DNA of 64,000 nucleotides. Source: Desulfopila inferna (GTDB lineage Bacteria; Desulfobacterota; Desulfobulbia; Desulfobulbales; Desulfocapsaceae). Below the pieces are notes generated by a model that worked only from the letters and a program-made list of their open reading frames with translations, made no database searches and was not told the origin of the DNA. The position numbers and the translations under genes were made by a program. The DNA is taken from positions 806,001 to 870,000 of the forward strand of contig NZ_JAFFQE010000001.1 of assembly GCF_016919005.1 (NCBI RefSeq), read 5' to 3'. Positions 43,343 through 51,835 of the stretch are shown here, piece after piece; position 1 is the first letter of the stretch; every line of letters begins with the position of its first letter.

Positions 43343-43378
43343 TGTATCAAAATAAAGACATGTCTATATATTGATACA
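43343..43378. promoter_or_regulatory. 36-bp near-perfect palindrome, likely protein-binding site
   Basis: TGTATCAAAATAAAGACA followed directly by TGTCTATATATTGATACA. The arms match at 16 of 18 positions with no spacer. It is AT-rich and lacks a loop or T-run, so it is not a terminator; a binding site for a dimeric or tetrameric regulator is more likely. It lies between the regulator's end and dctP. Confidence 0.5.
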
Positions 43379-43691
43379 CATTAGAGCTATTCAGGCGGCT
43401 TTTTTCCAAAATATTTATTATTGCCACGAACTACTTCTATTGAAAGTAGATCAGCAGAGCTCGGCAATTGCAAATGTTTCGGCAGAAAAGGAGTTTAAGC
43501 ACTTTGACTGACACATCCACAAAAACCACCGTACGGACAGATTAGGCGAGCACTGCATCAGTAGCAGTAATGATACAAAACAACAGCTATTTATATAGCC
43601 CTCCCCTTTGTTTTTGCAACCGAACAGTGCGGTATCATGTATCTTCGGTGAAAACCTTCTAAGTAACAGTACCACTTTGATAGGACATTTA

Positions 43692-45134
43692 TCAAAGATT
43701 CAAGCCATACTTTTTCAAAAGGGCGTAAAAATGAGAACGAGATAAACCGGATTTTTGCAGTATTTCGGGCAACTCTCCCCCGCATTGCCTCATAAGCTCA
43801 CTAAGATAAATTTTTTCCGCAGTATTTTTAAATTCCTTAAGGTGAGGAAGTTCTCGATCGAAAATGTCTTCGAAAATTTTTTGTCCGATTTTTCGGACAC
43901 CCTCATTGTTAAACATGTCGTCATCGCCGGCCAGTATCTCCCTGCCGGTCATTTTCTCAATCTGACTTTTGGCCACTTGAATCCGTAATTCACGGGAGAG
44001 ATGCACTGCAAAAAGGGTTTTCTCGTCACCGGCGTCCACCATGGAACGTTCAAGAATATTGAATAATTCCCTGACATTGCCGGGCCATGAGTAACTTGTC
44101 AGAGTGGTGATAAAATCGTCCGCCAGCTCTTTTTTCGCAAGACCATATTGGTCGCAGAGATGCGTCATCCTCGAGTTGAGCAGAGGGACTATATCTTCGA
44201 GACGATGACGCAGGGCAGGCAAACGTATGCGCATGGTCTTGATCCGGAAAAAAAGATCGCTGCGAAACCGCCCCTTATCCACCATTGCATCGAGATCTCT
44301 GTTGGTAGCGGCAATCAGGCGAAAATCACTGGTATCTTCATGGGAACCACCCACCGGCCTGAAGCAGTGTTCCTGCAGAACCCTTAAAAAAACTTTCTGC
44401 AGAGACAACGGCATTTCACCTATCTCATCGAGAAAGAGAGTGCCGCCATCTGCTATTTTGACCAGGCCCAGTGTATCTTTTTGAGCACCAGTGAAGGCGC
44501 CCTTGACGTGGCCGAATAGAGTTGACTCGACGAGAGAGGCCGGCAAAGAGGCACAGTCGACAACGACAAATTTCTTTTTCGCCCTGCGACTGTTTTCATG
44601 GATCGTTCTGGCAAAAAGCTCTTTCCCTGTTCCTGTTTCTCCGGTTATGAGTACATTCACATCTGATCCGGCTGCTTTTTGAGTCAGCCGCAGACTTGCT
44701 TCAATGCCCTGGCTGGTTCCCACCACAGGCCTGTAGACAAGATTTTCCCTTTCGTCTTTTATCTCTTTTTCAGCCCTGTATTTCAGCGCTCTGTTCAAGG
44801 TGAGAGTAATCTCACGCACGCTTGAGGGTTTAAGAAGATAATCCCATACCCCTCCCTTGATCGCCAATTCTGCACCGTCGGCATCACCTTTGCCGGTGAG
44901 TATTATTACTTCGGGCGCATCCTCGATTTTCATGATTTCAGAGAGCATTTCAAGACCGCTGCCATCCGGAAGTCCAACATCAAGAAAGACTACGTCATAT
45001 CCGTTTTCGGCCAGCATCTTTCTACCGGCAGCAATCGAATGTGCCTTATCGCACAGGTGGGACAATCTCGAAATAAGACTTTCTATGGTCTCACACGCTT
45101 CAATGTCATCATCAATAATGAGCATTTTCCCCAT
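43692..45134 (-). CDS. Sigma-54-dependent response regulator (NtrC family)
   Basis: A 480-residue activator. Receiver domain: residues 1-115, phospho-acceptor Asp52 in YDVVFLDVGLPDGSG, Lys in LLKPSS. AAA+ domain: about 135-365, Walker A ITGETGTGKELFA (165-172), the sigma-54 contact loop GAFTGA (212-217), Walker B GGTLFLDEIGEMPLSLQ, and SWPGNVRELFNILERS. The C-terminal Fis-type helix-turn-helix reads PEILQKSGLSRSHFYALLKKYGL. AGGAG precedes the ATG. The gene starts two bases after the hybrid kinase stop, so they form one operon. Its evident target is the -24/-12 promoter of dctPQM, 0.8 kb further on. Confidence 0.94.
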   Translation of the reverse strand: MGKMLIIDDDIEACETIESLISRLSHLCDKAHSIAAGRKMLAENGYDVVFLDVGLPDGSGLEMLSEIMKIEDAPEVIILTGKGDADGAELAIKGGVWDYLLKPSSVREITLTLNRALKYRAEKEIKDERENLVYRPVVGTSQGIEASLRLTQKAAGSDVNVLITGETGTGKELFARTIHENSRRAKKKFVVVDCASLPASLVESTLFGHVKGAFTGAQKDTLGLVKIADGGTLFLDEIGEMPLSLQKVFLRVLQEHCFRPVGGSHEDTSDFRLIAATNRDLDAMVDKGRFRSDLFFRIKTMRIRLPALRHRLEDIVPLLNSRMTHLCDQYGLAKKELADDFITTLTSYSWPGNVRELFNILERSMVDAGDEKTLFAVHLSRELRIQVAKSQIEKMTGREILAGDDDMFNNEGVRKIGQKIFEDIFDRELPHLKEFKNTAEKIYLSELMRQCGGELPEILQKSGLSRSHFYALLKKYGLNL

Positions 45135-45136
45135 AT

Positions 45137-47764
45137 TTACTCCTGATCGAAAATACTATTCAAGATCCCTTGCAGTTCTGCTTTATCATATGGTTTTATC
45201 ATTACTTTTTTAATGTTCTTAACATGCACCGAAGCGGCAATAGCGTCATTTCTGCCGGAGACGATAATGCACGGGAGATGGGGGAGTTTTTCTGCAAGCG
45301 CGGTGCCTCTCATCGCGGGCATATCGTAATCGGAGATAACCAGGTCGAATTTTTTTTCTCTTCCCATGGCTAAATCCACGGCCTTACGCGGATCACGAAC
45401 CCCCACTACCTTATGGCCGAGGCTTTGCAGAACTCTCGGTACCGAATTCAGCTGGTCCTCGTCATCCTCTACAAAGAGAATAGATAAGCCTTCGGCCTGA
45501 CTGGTATTCTTGACCTCATCTACTTCAAATTTAATCATGCCGCTCAGGGGAAGATAAATTTCAAATCGTGTGCCTCTACCTGTTTCACTCTCCACCCGTA
45601 TACCGCCACGGTGGCCCATGACGATACCATGGACAACGGACAATCCCAGTCCGGTTCCTTCGGTGATATCTTTGGTTGAAAAAAATGGATCGAAGATATT
45701 TCCTATGATCGTCGCATCTATTCCCGGTCCATCATCGGCCACGGTGAGCTTGAGATACTCCCCCGCAGAGATATTCATGCTTTCTGCAAGTTCTGAGCCA
45801 ACCAGTGCCTTCTCGACGTACACATAAAGATTGCCGCCACTCTCCTGCAGGGCATGGAAAGCATTGGTGCAGAGATTAAGGATGGCCTGATGCATCTGGG
45901 TGGGATCGGCTTCAACCATTACCCCGCTTGAGAGTATTTTGGACTGCACCCTGATATTTGACGGCAGAGAGGCATCCATAAGGCTTAAAACTTCGTGACA
46001 AACCAGGCCGAGATCCGTCTGCCTGAACCCTTCTTTTGAAGGTCTGCTGAAAGATAAGATCTGTTTGACGACGCGGCTTCCTCTTCTGGCCGCTTTCAGA
46101 ACACGCTTCAGATCCCGAGCTGTCTGCGAGTCATCTTCAACGTCACCCAATGCCAGCTCTGTAGAGTTCAGGATCGAAGTCAGAATATTATTGAAATCAT
46201 GAGCGATTCCCCCTGCCAGTGTACCAATTGCCTCCATTTTCTGGGACTGCATCAGCTGCTTTTCCAGATTCTGCTCCCTGGTTACATTTTCAGCACTGGT
46301 CAATACCCCTATTATCCGGCCGCTTTGATTGCGCAATGGTACTTTATTGACCTCCAGCCATCCGATATTGCCACCATGATCGGTAATTTTTTTTCTCAGC
46401 TTGCGAAACTCCCGCTGCTGTTGGACCACGGCATTATCCGTCTTAACCGACCATTCAACATATTCATTATCACTAATCACATCCTCGGTGGATTTGCTGA
46501 TCATGCCTACCGGCGTCCCGATTCCAAAAAATTCAGTAAAACTCTGATTGGCACCCAGATATCTTCCCGTGGTATCTTTCCAGGACACCAGCTGAGGAAT
46601 GGTATCCATAAGCGTTTCCTGGAAAGAGAGCTGCTCCTGGACCTTGCGTTGAACCTTGCGCCGCTCTGCCATGATGAATGTCAGGAACAACAAGACGATG
46701 ACCAGCATCAGAAAGCTAACCATGATGGTCCAGAACAGCTCTTTGGGAAGTTCGTAAAAGGCTTTTGGGCTATTGATGATTATAGATCCCTGAGGCAGGG
46801 ATTTCTGATTTATATTAAGCTTTTGCATGACGTTATAGTCGAACTTATATATTCCGGAAGGCTCTACCACGACTGGAATATCATCGGTGCGCTCGCCATC
46901 GAGTATGCGCAGGGCCATCTCTGCCGCCATTTTTCCATGACTCAACCCGGATAAAAGGCTACCGCCCACAGCACCATGACCAAGCAGAAATTCCCAGGTT
47001 GTATAAATTGGAACGGAAGAGTGGGCATAAACATCCTCCATCACTTCCTCTGCCGTGTAAAACTTACCTCTGACCGTCTGGTACCACGGAGTAAAGAAAA
47101 GAAAGGTGTCATCCGCCAATCTTTCTACTTTTTGCTTGGTTTCTTCAAGCGACAGCTTAAACCAGAACTCCACCTCCAACCGGGAGTCATATTTTCTCAG
47201 CATGGTATAAACCTGCTGTTCTATGGATCTTCCGGTCATTGACTGATCCCCGACCACCACCATTTTCGTTTTATCCGGATGCAGCTTTCTGGCAATTTTA
47301 AGAGTACGGACTAAATCAAAATTCTCAACAATACCGGTAAGATTACCTGAAGAAACATCGGTCTGCTCATAATTATTCATGCCGCAGAAGACCAGTGGAA
47401 TGCCTTTGAATAAGGCTTCCCTGTGCTCTATCACAAAATTGTAGGCATGATTGTCGGAGACGATAATTACATCAAAATCCTCATTCTTGAATTTTTCCTG
47501 ATACAACTTGAACAGGCTGATATTGACAGGGTCGTAGAGGTATTTTTTGGTATCCATATATTCAACCTGCAGATCAACCTTGTATTTTTCACTCCCGGCC
47601 AGACCTGAACGGATGCCATGGAAGATTTCATCGGACCATTCATAGCCATGGTGGTAAGAGTTGATGTGAAGCACATTTTTCTTCTCTTTAGCTTCGGTAC
47701 AATTTACCGATATCAGCAACACAAAAATTAACAGGTGAAAAAGTTTCCGGTATTTATGCATCAT
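45137..47764 (-). CDS. Hybrid histidine kinase with periplasmic ABC-type sensor domain
   Basis: An 875-residue membrane kinase. Order: signal segment (KLFHLLIFVLLISVNCTEA); a periplasmic domain of about 310 residues like ABC transporter substrate-binding proteins (VLHINSYHHGYEWSDEIFHGIRSGL, FDVIIVSDNHAYNFVIEH, GIPLVFCGMNNYE); one transmembrane helix (FWTIMVSFLMLVIVLLFLTFIMA, near 345-365); a PAS domain (about 380-500); a HisKA with His522 in GTLAGGIAHDFNNILTSIL; an HATPase (LTVADDGPGIDATIIG, GTGLGLSVVHGIV); and a C-terminal receiver (FDLVISDYDMPAMRG). It is first in the operon with the NtrC-type regulator and divergent from the Arg/Asp-rich exported protein. The sensed compound is probably the TRAP substrate. 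Confidence 0.93.
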   Translation of the reverse strand: MMHKYRKLFHLLIFVLLISVNCTEAKEKKNVLHINSYHHGYEWSDEIFHGIRSGLAGSEKYKVDLQVEYMDTKKYLYDPVNISLFKLYQEKFKNEDFDVIIVSDNHAYNFVIEHREALFKGIPLVFCGMNNYEQTDVSSGNLTGIVENFDLVRTLKIARKLHPDKTKMVVVGDQSMTGRSIEQQVYTMLRKYDSRLEVEFWFKLSLEETKQKVERLADDTFLFFTPWYQTVRGKFYTAEEVMEDVYAHSSVPIYTTWEFLLGHGAVGGSLLSGLSHGKMAAEMALRILDGERTDDIPVVVEPSGIYKFDYNVMQKLNINQKSLPQGSIIINSPKAFYELPKELFWTIMVSFLMLVIVLLFLTFIMAERRKVQRKVQEQLSFQETLMDTIPQLVSWKDTTGRYLGANQSFTEFFGIGTPVGMISKSTEDVISDNEYVEWSVKTDNAVVQQQREFRKLRKKITDHGGNIGWLEVNKVPLRNQSGRIIGVLTSAENVTREQNLEKQLMQSQKMEAIGTLAGGIAHDFNNILTSILNSTELALGDVEDDSQTARDLKRVLKAARRGSRVVKQILSFSRPSKEGFRQTDLGLVCHEVLSLMDASLPSNIRVQSKILSSGVMVEADPTQMHQAILNLCTNAFHALQESGGNLYVYVEKALVGSELAESMNISAGEYLKLTVADDGPGIDATIIGNIFDPFFSTKDITEGTGLGLSVVHGIVMGHRGGIRVESETGRGTRFEIYLPLSGMIKFEVDEVKNTSQAEGLSILFVEDDEDQLNSVPRVLQSLGHKVVGVRDPRKAVDLAMGREKKFDLVISDYDMPAMRGTALAEKLPHLPCIIVSGRNDAIAASVHVKNIKKVMIKPYDKAELQGILNSIFDQE

Positions 47765-48027
47765 ATTTCCATTCCTAAGACTGCGGTGTCCCTTTCTCTT
47801 GGTATCGTACTGAAATCACTTCCGTCTTCTTTGAAGATTAAGATTAAATTCAATAGGATTACGCCCAGACATCGGCTCGACATGCAAATAAAACCAACCG
47901 ATTTAGCCCGATGTCTCCTTCATATTTATCGGGTTTCGACTATATAAAATATAAAGAGCAGCAGCTTTCTTTAGAGGTTATATTTTTTATATGAAACATT
48001 CACGAATGCAAAATTCAGGAGGGGGTC

Positions 48028-48555
48028 ATGAAACGAGCGGTTTTTTCATTGCTAACGATACTAGTGGTAATATCTGGAACCTCATATGCCGATTCCGGAG
48101 CAAGAGGAGCTTATGAAGCAGTCTCAGGGAGTCGTACGCAAACGACCCTGACAGCTTCGCTGATCGGAGCAGCAGGGAGTCTTACCGTTGCACAAGTCGA
48201 ACGACGCGGAATTTCAGGTCCGATTCCTCCTTTTTACATCAATCCCCCTGGATTTCACCCTAAATATAACAGACATCGGAAAAATTATCGTCCTTATAAT
48301 CATCGCTTTTATGACCGCGATTGCCGTATAATCGAACAGCACGCCTACAAATACGGCAAACGCTATATCATTAAGAAACGAGTATGCAGGGATGATAGAA
48401 ATTATCGTAGATACTATTTTGACAGACGCGATTACAGGGACTACGGCAGGTATGATCGATACCGTGACCGGGACCGGTACGACAGGAAGAGGGACCGAAA
48501 CAGAGACAGAGACCGAGACAGGAACTGGGACAGGGATCATCGCTTCAGACAATAA
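48028..48555 (+). CDS. Exported protein with Arg/Asp/Tyr-rich low-complexity tail
   Basis: A 175-residue protein of unknown function. A signal peptide (RAVFSLLTILVVISGTSYA, then DSGARG) is followed by a short region (TASLIGAAGSLTVAQVERRGISGPIPPFYINPP). After about residue 85 it is full of Arg, Asp and Tyr. The last 45 residues are near-repeats of RYD and RDRDR units, with two Cys (DRDCRIIEQH and KKRVCRDDRN) that could form a disulfide. CAGGAGGGGG lies before the ATG, a very strong ribosome-binding site. It is divergent from the hybrid kinase and sits alone. The tail may bind nucleic acid, polysaccharide or metal at the cell surface; this is guesswork. Confidence 0.72.
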   Translation: MKRAVFSLLTILVVISGTSYADSGARGAYEAVSGSRTQTTLTASLIGAAGSLTVAQVERRGISGPIPPFYINPPGFHPKYNRHRKNYRPYNHRFYDRDCRIIEQHAYKYGKRYIIKKRVCRDDRNYRRYYFDRRDYRDYGRYDRYRDRDRYDRKRDRNRDRDRDRNWDRDHRFRQ

Positions 48556-48704
48556 CATCAGCAGGAAGGAGCAGAATTGTCTGCTTCTTCCTCAGCATTT
48601 GGAATCTCTGCTCCAATAAGCTGTTGGATCAAAAAATTCAACTTAACCCGCAATTTCAAGATTGGCCAGTTTATTTCATTTACCTATATTAACAATAAGA
48701 TCTC

Positions 48705-48721
48705 ATCCAGCGGAGCTGGAT
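48705..48721. repeat. Family C palindrome, short form (C3)
   Basis: ATCCAGC-GGA-GCTGGAT, the same 7-bp stem as the second hairpin of C1 at 62090-62106. It is placed between the ends of two convergent genes, so termination is likely. Confidence 0.55.
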
Positions 48722-48768
48722 AAGTGCCTTCTATAGATCCAAAATATTTTCCCCCTTTCTCGTTTCTT

Positions 48769-50022
48769 CTAATAAGGAAGATCTTCATCACGCCTCTTCT
48801 TGGCGAGGCGATAAAACAGGCTCTTTATCACAGGCATTTTTTCAAAATCCTCATTAGAGACTTTCCTGAGAACTACATCCGTCCGGGCAATGACAGTGGC
48901 ACTCCGTTTCTTTTCCTTATTGTAGTAAGCCATCTCACCAAAGATACTGCCTTCTGTGAAAACCGCGAGGATTTCGCCGTCTGCATCCTGCGCATGGGCG
49001 ACACCGCTGTCGATATAATAAATACCGTCGGCACTATCGCCTATTGTCACTATGGCCTCATCCTTTCTGCGCCATTCCAACTGGAAAGCATGCTCCCAGT
49101 CGGTATTGGCTACCAGAGCCGTGTATAGGTCCGTGTCGATGGCGCGCAGCAACTGTTTGGAGAGATGAAAAAGGCGAAATCCTAGCTCGTTCCCACGTTT
49201 TTCCCCGATTTTGATGCCGGTATACTTGAAGTCATCTTCAGGAAAGGGAAATTCCCGGATATATTCAAGTATACGATCGGTAGCCAGATCCCTATACCCC
49301 ATAAAAGAGTAATAATGATGCTGTGCTCTGGTCAGTTGCTCCCGCACTTTAGGAAAATCCGGCTCCAGCCTGGTAATAAGATTGCCGCAGAACAGATCCA
49401 TCGCCTCATTTTTCATAGCGATAAATTGCAGCAGCTTGTCCTTGTCAACATCTGCAGGGCATCTGCCTACGCCGGGTTTCAATATGGAAAACAGGTTGAA
49501 GGGAGTGGAAAAGTTTTTGGGAGTCACCTTGCCGATCGCGACAATAAACTCTTTTTCATTCTGCTGCTTACGGGCTACCTCCCGGTCCATCAAGATCCTG
49601 GTATCGTAATAACCGCACAGCTCTTCCAGCCTGCTGGCCACAGCAAAACTGGAACCGAATTTATGTACCCTCTCCCCTAATCGTGCTTCGATGATATCGC
49701 CGAGGAAAAGACCCATACGTGTTGCCGGAATGCATCCATCATCTATTGCCTTGTTGCAGCGAATGGCAGCCTGCAGCGCACGAGTGCATAATTCCTCGGT
49801 GGAACCTCCTCTTCTTTTTTCAAAGATGATAATGGCCCCATCGCCGGCAGAAGGATCGATACTCAGCGGCTGAAATTCATCCACCCCGAGAACGTTTTGT
49901 AACTCTTCATAATACACAATGATGAAATCCCGGATTTGACCCGGCTCCATATCCTGGGTCAAGCTGGAATACTGCACCATATCGGTCAGCAGAATCACCA
50001 CTTCTTTTGCACCATTATCCAT
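48769..50022 (-). CDS. Cyclase-homology domain fused to a cyclic-nucleotide-binding domain
   Basis: A 417-residue soluble protein. Residues 1-180 have the class III nucleotide cyclase fold: VVILLTDMVQYSSLT (metal Asp14), DPSAGDGAIIIFEKRR (metal Asp61) and HKFGSSFAVASRLEELCGYY. Residues about 305-405 are a cyclic-nucleotide-binding fold (EAIVTIGDSADGIYYIDSGVAHAQ, FTEGSIFGEMAYYN, SATVIARTDVVLRKVSNEDF). Both metal Asp are kept, and Arg131 too, but the position of the transition-state Asn is Ala127, and the purine-selecting Lys and Asp look replaced (Pro57, Ser124). Cyclase activity is therefore doubtful. It may be a self-contained cNMP sensor. It is monocistronic, downstream of recD on the same strand. 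Confidence 0.8.
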   Translation of the reverse strand: MDNGAKEVVILLTDMVQYSSLTQDMEPGQIRDFIIVYYEELQNVLGVDEFQPLSIDPSAGDGAIIIFEKRRGGSTEELCTRALQAAIRCNKAIDDGCIPATRMGLFLGDIIEARLGERVHKFGSSFAVASRLEELCGYYDTRILMDREVARKQQNEKEFIVAIGKVTPKNFSTPFNLFSILKPGVGRCPADVDKDKLLQFIAMKNEAMDLFCGNLITRLEPDFPKVREQLTRAQHHYYSFMGYRDLATDRILEYIREFPFPEDDFKYTGIKIGEKRGNELGFRLFHLSKQLLRAIDTDLYTALVANTDWEHAFQLEWRRKDEAIVTIGDSADGIYYIDSGVAHAQDADGEILAVFTEGSIFGEMAYYNKEKKRSATVIARTDVVLRKVSNEDFEKMPVIKSLFYRLAKKRRDEDLPY

Positions 50023-50071
50023 TTGTTCTTTTTGCCTTTTCCTTATCTATTTTCAGTTGCAATCATCAGAA

Positions 50072-50112
50072 ACAAAAAAAAGAAATCTGTAAGGCACTAC
50101 CCCAGCAGAACA
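50072..50112. repeat. Family C repeat, partial copy (C4)
   Basis: AAGAAATCTGTAAGGCACT, then ACCCCAGCAG, matches the right arm of the C1 hairpin and the start of its second palindrome. It lies downstream of recD and may end that operon's transcript. Confidence 0.45.
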
Positions 50113-50212
50113 GGACAAGTCCCTTGGCTATAGAGGCCAATACACGGAGTAAAATCAATTTTTCGATTTCTTGTTTTTTGTAGTAATCTTAGGAGCAAGA
50201 TCCCAGAATTCT

Positions 50213-51835
50213 TTACTCCTGCCCTACTCTCAGCATCGCGGCAAGGCCGCTGGAGCGCCGGGTCTTGCGGGATACGGCTGTCATGAACATTTCTTTTCGT
50301 GAATGCAGCCATATTTTTTTCCTGGCCCTGGTGATCGCTGTATAGAGCAGTTCTCGGGAGAGAATCAGGTTCTCTTCATCCGGCAGAACAATGACCACAT
50401 CATCGAACTCCGATCCCTGACTTTTGTGAATGGTCATGGCATAAGCTGTTTGGAATTCGGGCAGCCGGGAGGGTAGATAGGATTTCACTGCGCCATCTCC
50501 CTCCTCAAACCAGATTTTCATACTTCCATCCTCGGGGTCCCTTAAACAGATGCCGATATCACCATTGTAGAGATCGAGGGTGTAATCGTTCCGCCGTATT
50601 AAAACCGGTTTGCCCGGATACCACTTTTCGGTATAGCCATACCTGGTTACACCATGATTCTCGATGAGTGCGTTTACGGCCTCAACACCCATTCTTCCGG
50701 AGCGGGTGGCACAGAGTATCCGAAATTTATTGAATTCCTGAAAAACGGCAGGATATTGCTCCCGGTTCACTTTACCTGCATATTCCAGGTACTGCTCATA
50801 CCCCTGGTGCAATTTTTCATGCCGCCCTGTTTCAAGGAGGCGGATATTGTCAAATGCTCCCTGCAGCAGCGACCAGGCTTTTTCCGCCTGGTTTAAGTTG
50901 ACCGTCTCCGCCAGCACTCTGATTGCCTCATTGAAGCGATAGCTCTTCTTCAACACCACGGTATTCTGCGGCAGGCTTTCTATCAAATCGGCAAGCACGG
51001 CGCCTGATTCCACCGAGGCCAGCTGGTCTTTATCTCCAAGCAGAATCAGCCGCGTCTCATCATGCAAAGCATCCACCAGTTTGCTCATCAGGGCCAGATC
51101 GACCATGGAAGCTTCATCCACAATCACCACATCCCAGGGCAGTGGATTATCCCGGTTGTGCCGAAACTTCGGCGAATATTTTCTGACGCCCAGGAGCCTG
51201 TGCAGTGTCATTGCCCTGCCCGGAATCGCCTGCCGGATCTCTTTGCTAAAGGGCAGCAAGTCCACCGCTCCCACAACCGACTGCTGCAGCCTCATGGCCG
51301 CCTTACCCGTCGGCGCCGTCAGGGCGACCCTGGTTTGCAGGCCCAGGAGCTGAAAGAGAATGCCGAGAATACGCACCACCGTACTGGTTTTCCCGGTTCC
51401 GGGGCCGCCCGAGAGAATGGCCAGGGCTTTGCCGGCAGCAAGCTGTGCTGCCGTTCTCTGCAGATCCTCCCTTTCTTCGGGACCAAAGGCCTCATCGAGG
51501 AACCCTCCACATTCCATCATCGCCACTTCACGCCGGGCCAGGTTTTTCATCTGCAGGGCCAGCCGTTTTTCATAGTGATAATATCTGTGCAGATAAAGAC
51601 TGTTATTATAGAGCACCAGAGGAGTCTCTCCCCCTGAGGAGACCAGATTCGAGGTGCGCAGCAGCAATACCTCCGGCTCGGTGAGAGGCAGGCAACTGTG
51701 ACCTTCACCGATGAACTCGACCAGGGATTGGACAATATCGGCAAAGCGCTCTTTTTCCGGTAGTGCCAGTCCCGATTTTTTAGCCAGCAGCCGGGCAAGA
51801 TAAATGCCCAGCAGGTTATCCTGATCCTTAAACAT
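50213..51835 (-). CDS. recD: Exonuclease V alpha subunit RecD
   Basis: A 540-residue helicase, the 5'-3' motor of RecBCD. It shows Walker A AILSGGPGTGKTSTVVRILG, then LTAPTGKAAMRLQQ, Walker B VVIVDEASMVDLALMSKLVDAL, LLGDKDQLASVESGAVLADL and, near the end, AYAMTIHKSQGSEFDDVVIVLPDEENLILSRELLYTAITRARKKIWL. A shortened N-terminal domain (MFKDQDNLLGIYLARLLAKKSG) is slightly below E. coli length but usual elsewhere. It overlaps recB by one base (TGATG) and is the last gene of recC-recB-recD. Confidence 0.95.
   Translation of the reverse strand: MFKDQDNLLGIYLARLLAKKSGLALPEKERFADIVQSLVEFIGEGHSCLPLTEPEVLLLRTSNLVSSGGETPLVLYNNSLYLHRYYHYEKRLALQMKNLARREVAMMECGGFLDEAFGPEEREDLQRTAAQLAAGKALAILSGGPGTGKTSTVVRILGILFQLLGLQTRVALTAPTGKAAMRLQQSVVGAVDLLPFSKEIRQAIPGRAMTLHRLLGVRKYSPKFRHNRDNPLPWDVVIVDEASMVDLALMSKLVDALHDETRLILLGDKDQLASVESGAVLADLIESLPQNTVVLKKSYRFNEAIRVLAETVNLNQAEKAWSLLQGAFDNIRLLETGRHEKLHQGYEQYLEYAGKVNREQYPAVFQEFNKFRILCATRSGRMGVEAVNALIENHGVTRYGYTEKWYPGKPVLIRRNDYTLDLYNGDIGICLRDPEDGSMKIWFEEGDGAVKSYLPSRLPEFQTAYAMTIHKSQGSEFDDVVIVLPDEENLILSRELLYTAITRARKKIWLHSRKEMFMTAVSRKTRRSSGLAAMLRVGQE

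Noticed and set aside
48400-48555. Tandem DNA repeat or CRISPR-like array in the GACCGAGA-rich stretch
   Set aside because: The short repeats encode the Arg/Asp tail of a protein with a good start; there are no spacers and no cas genes.
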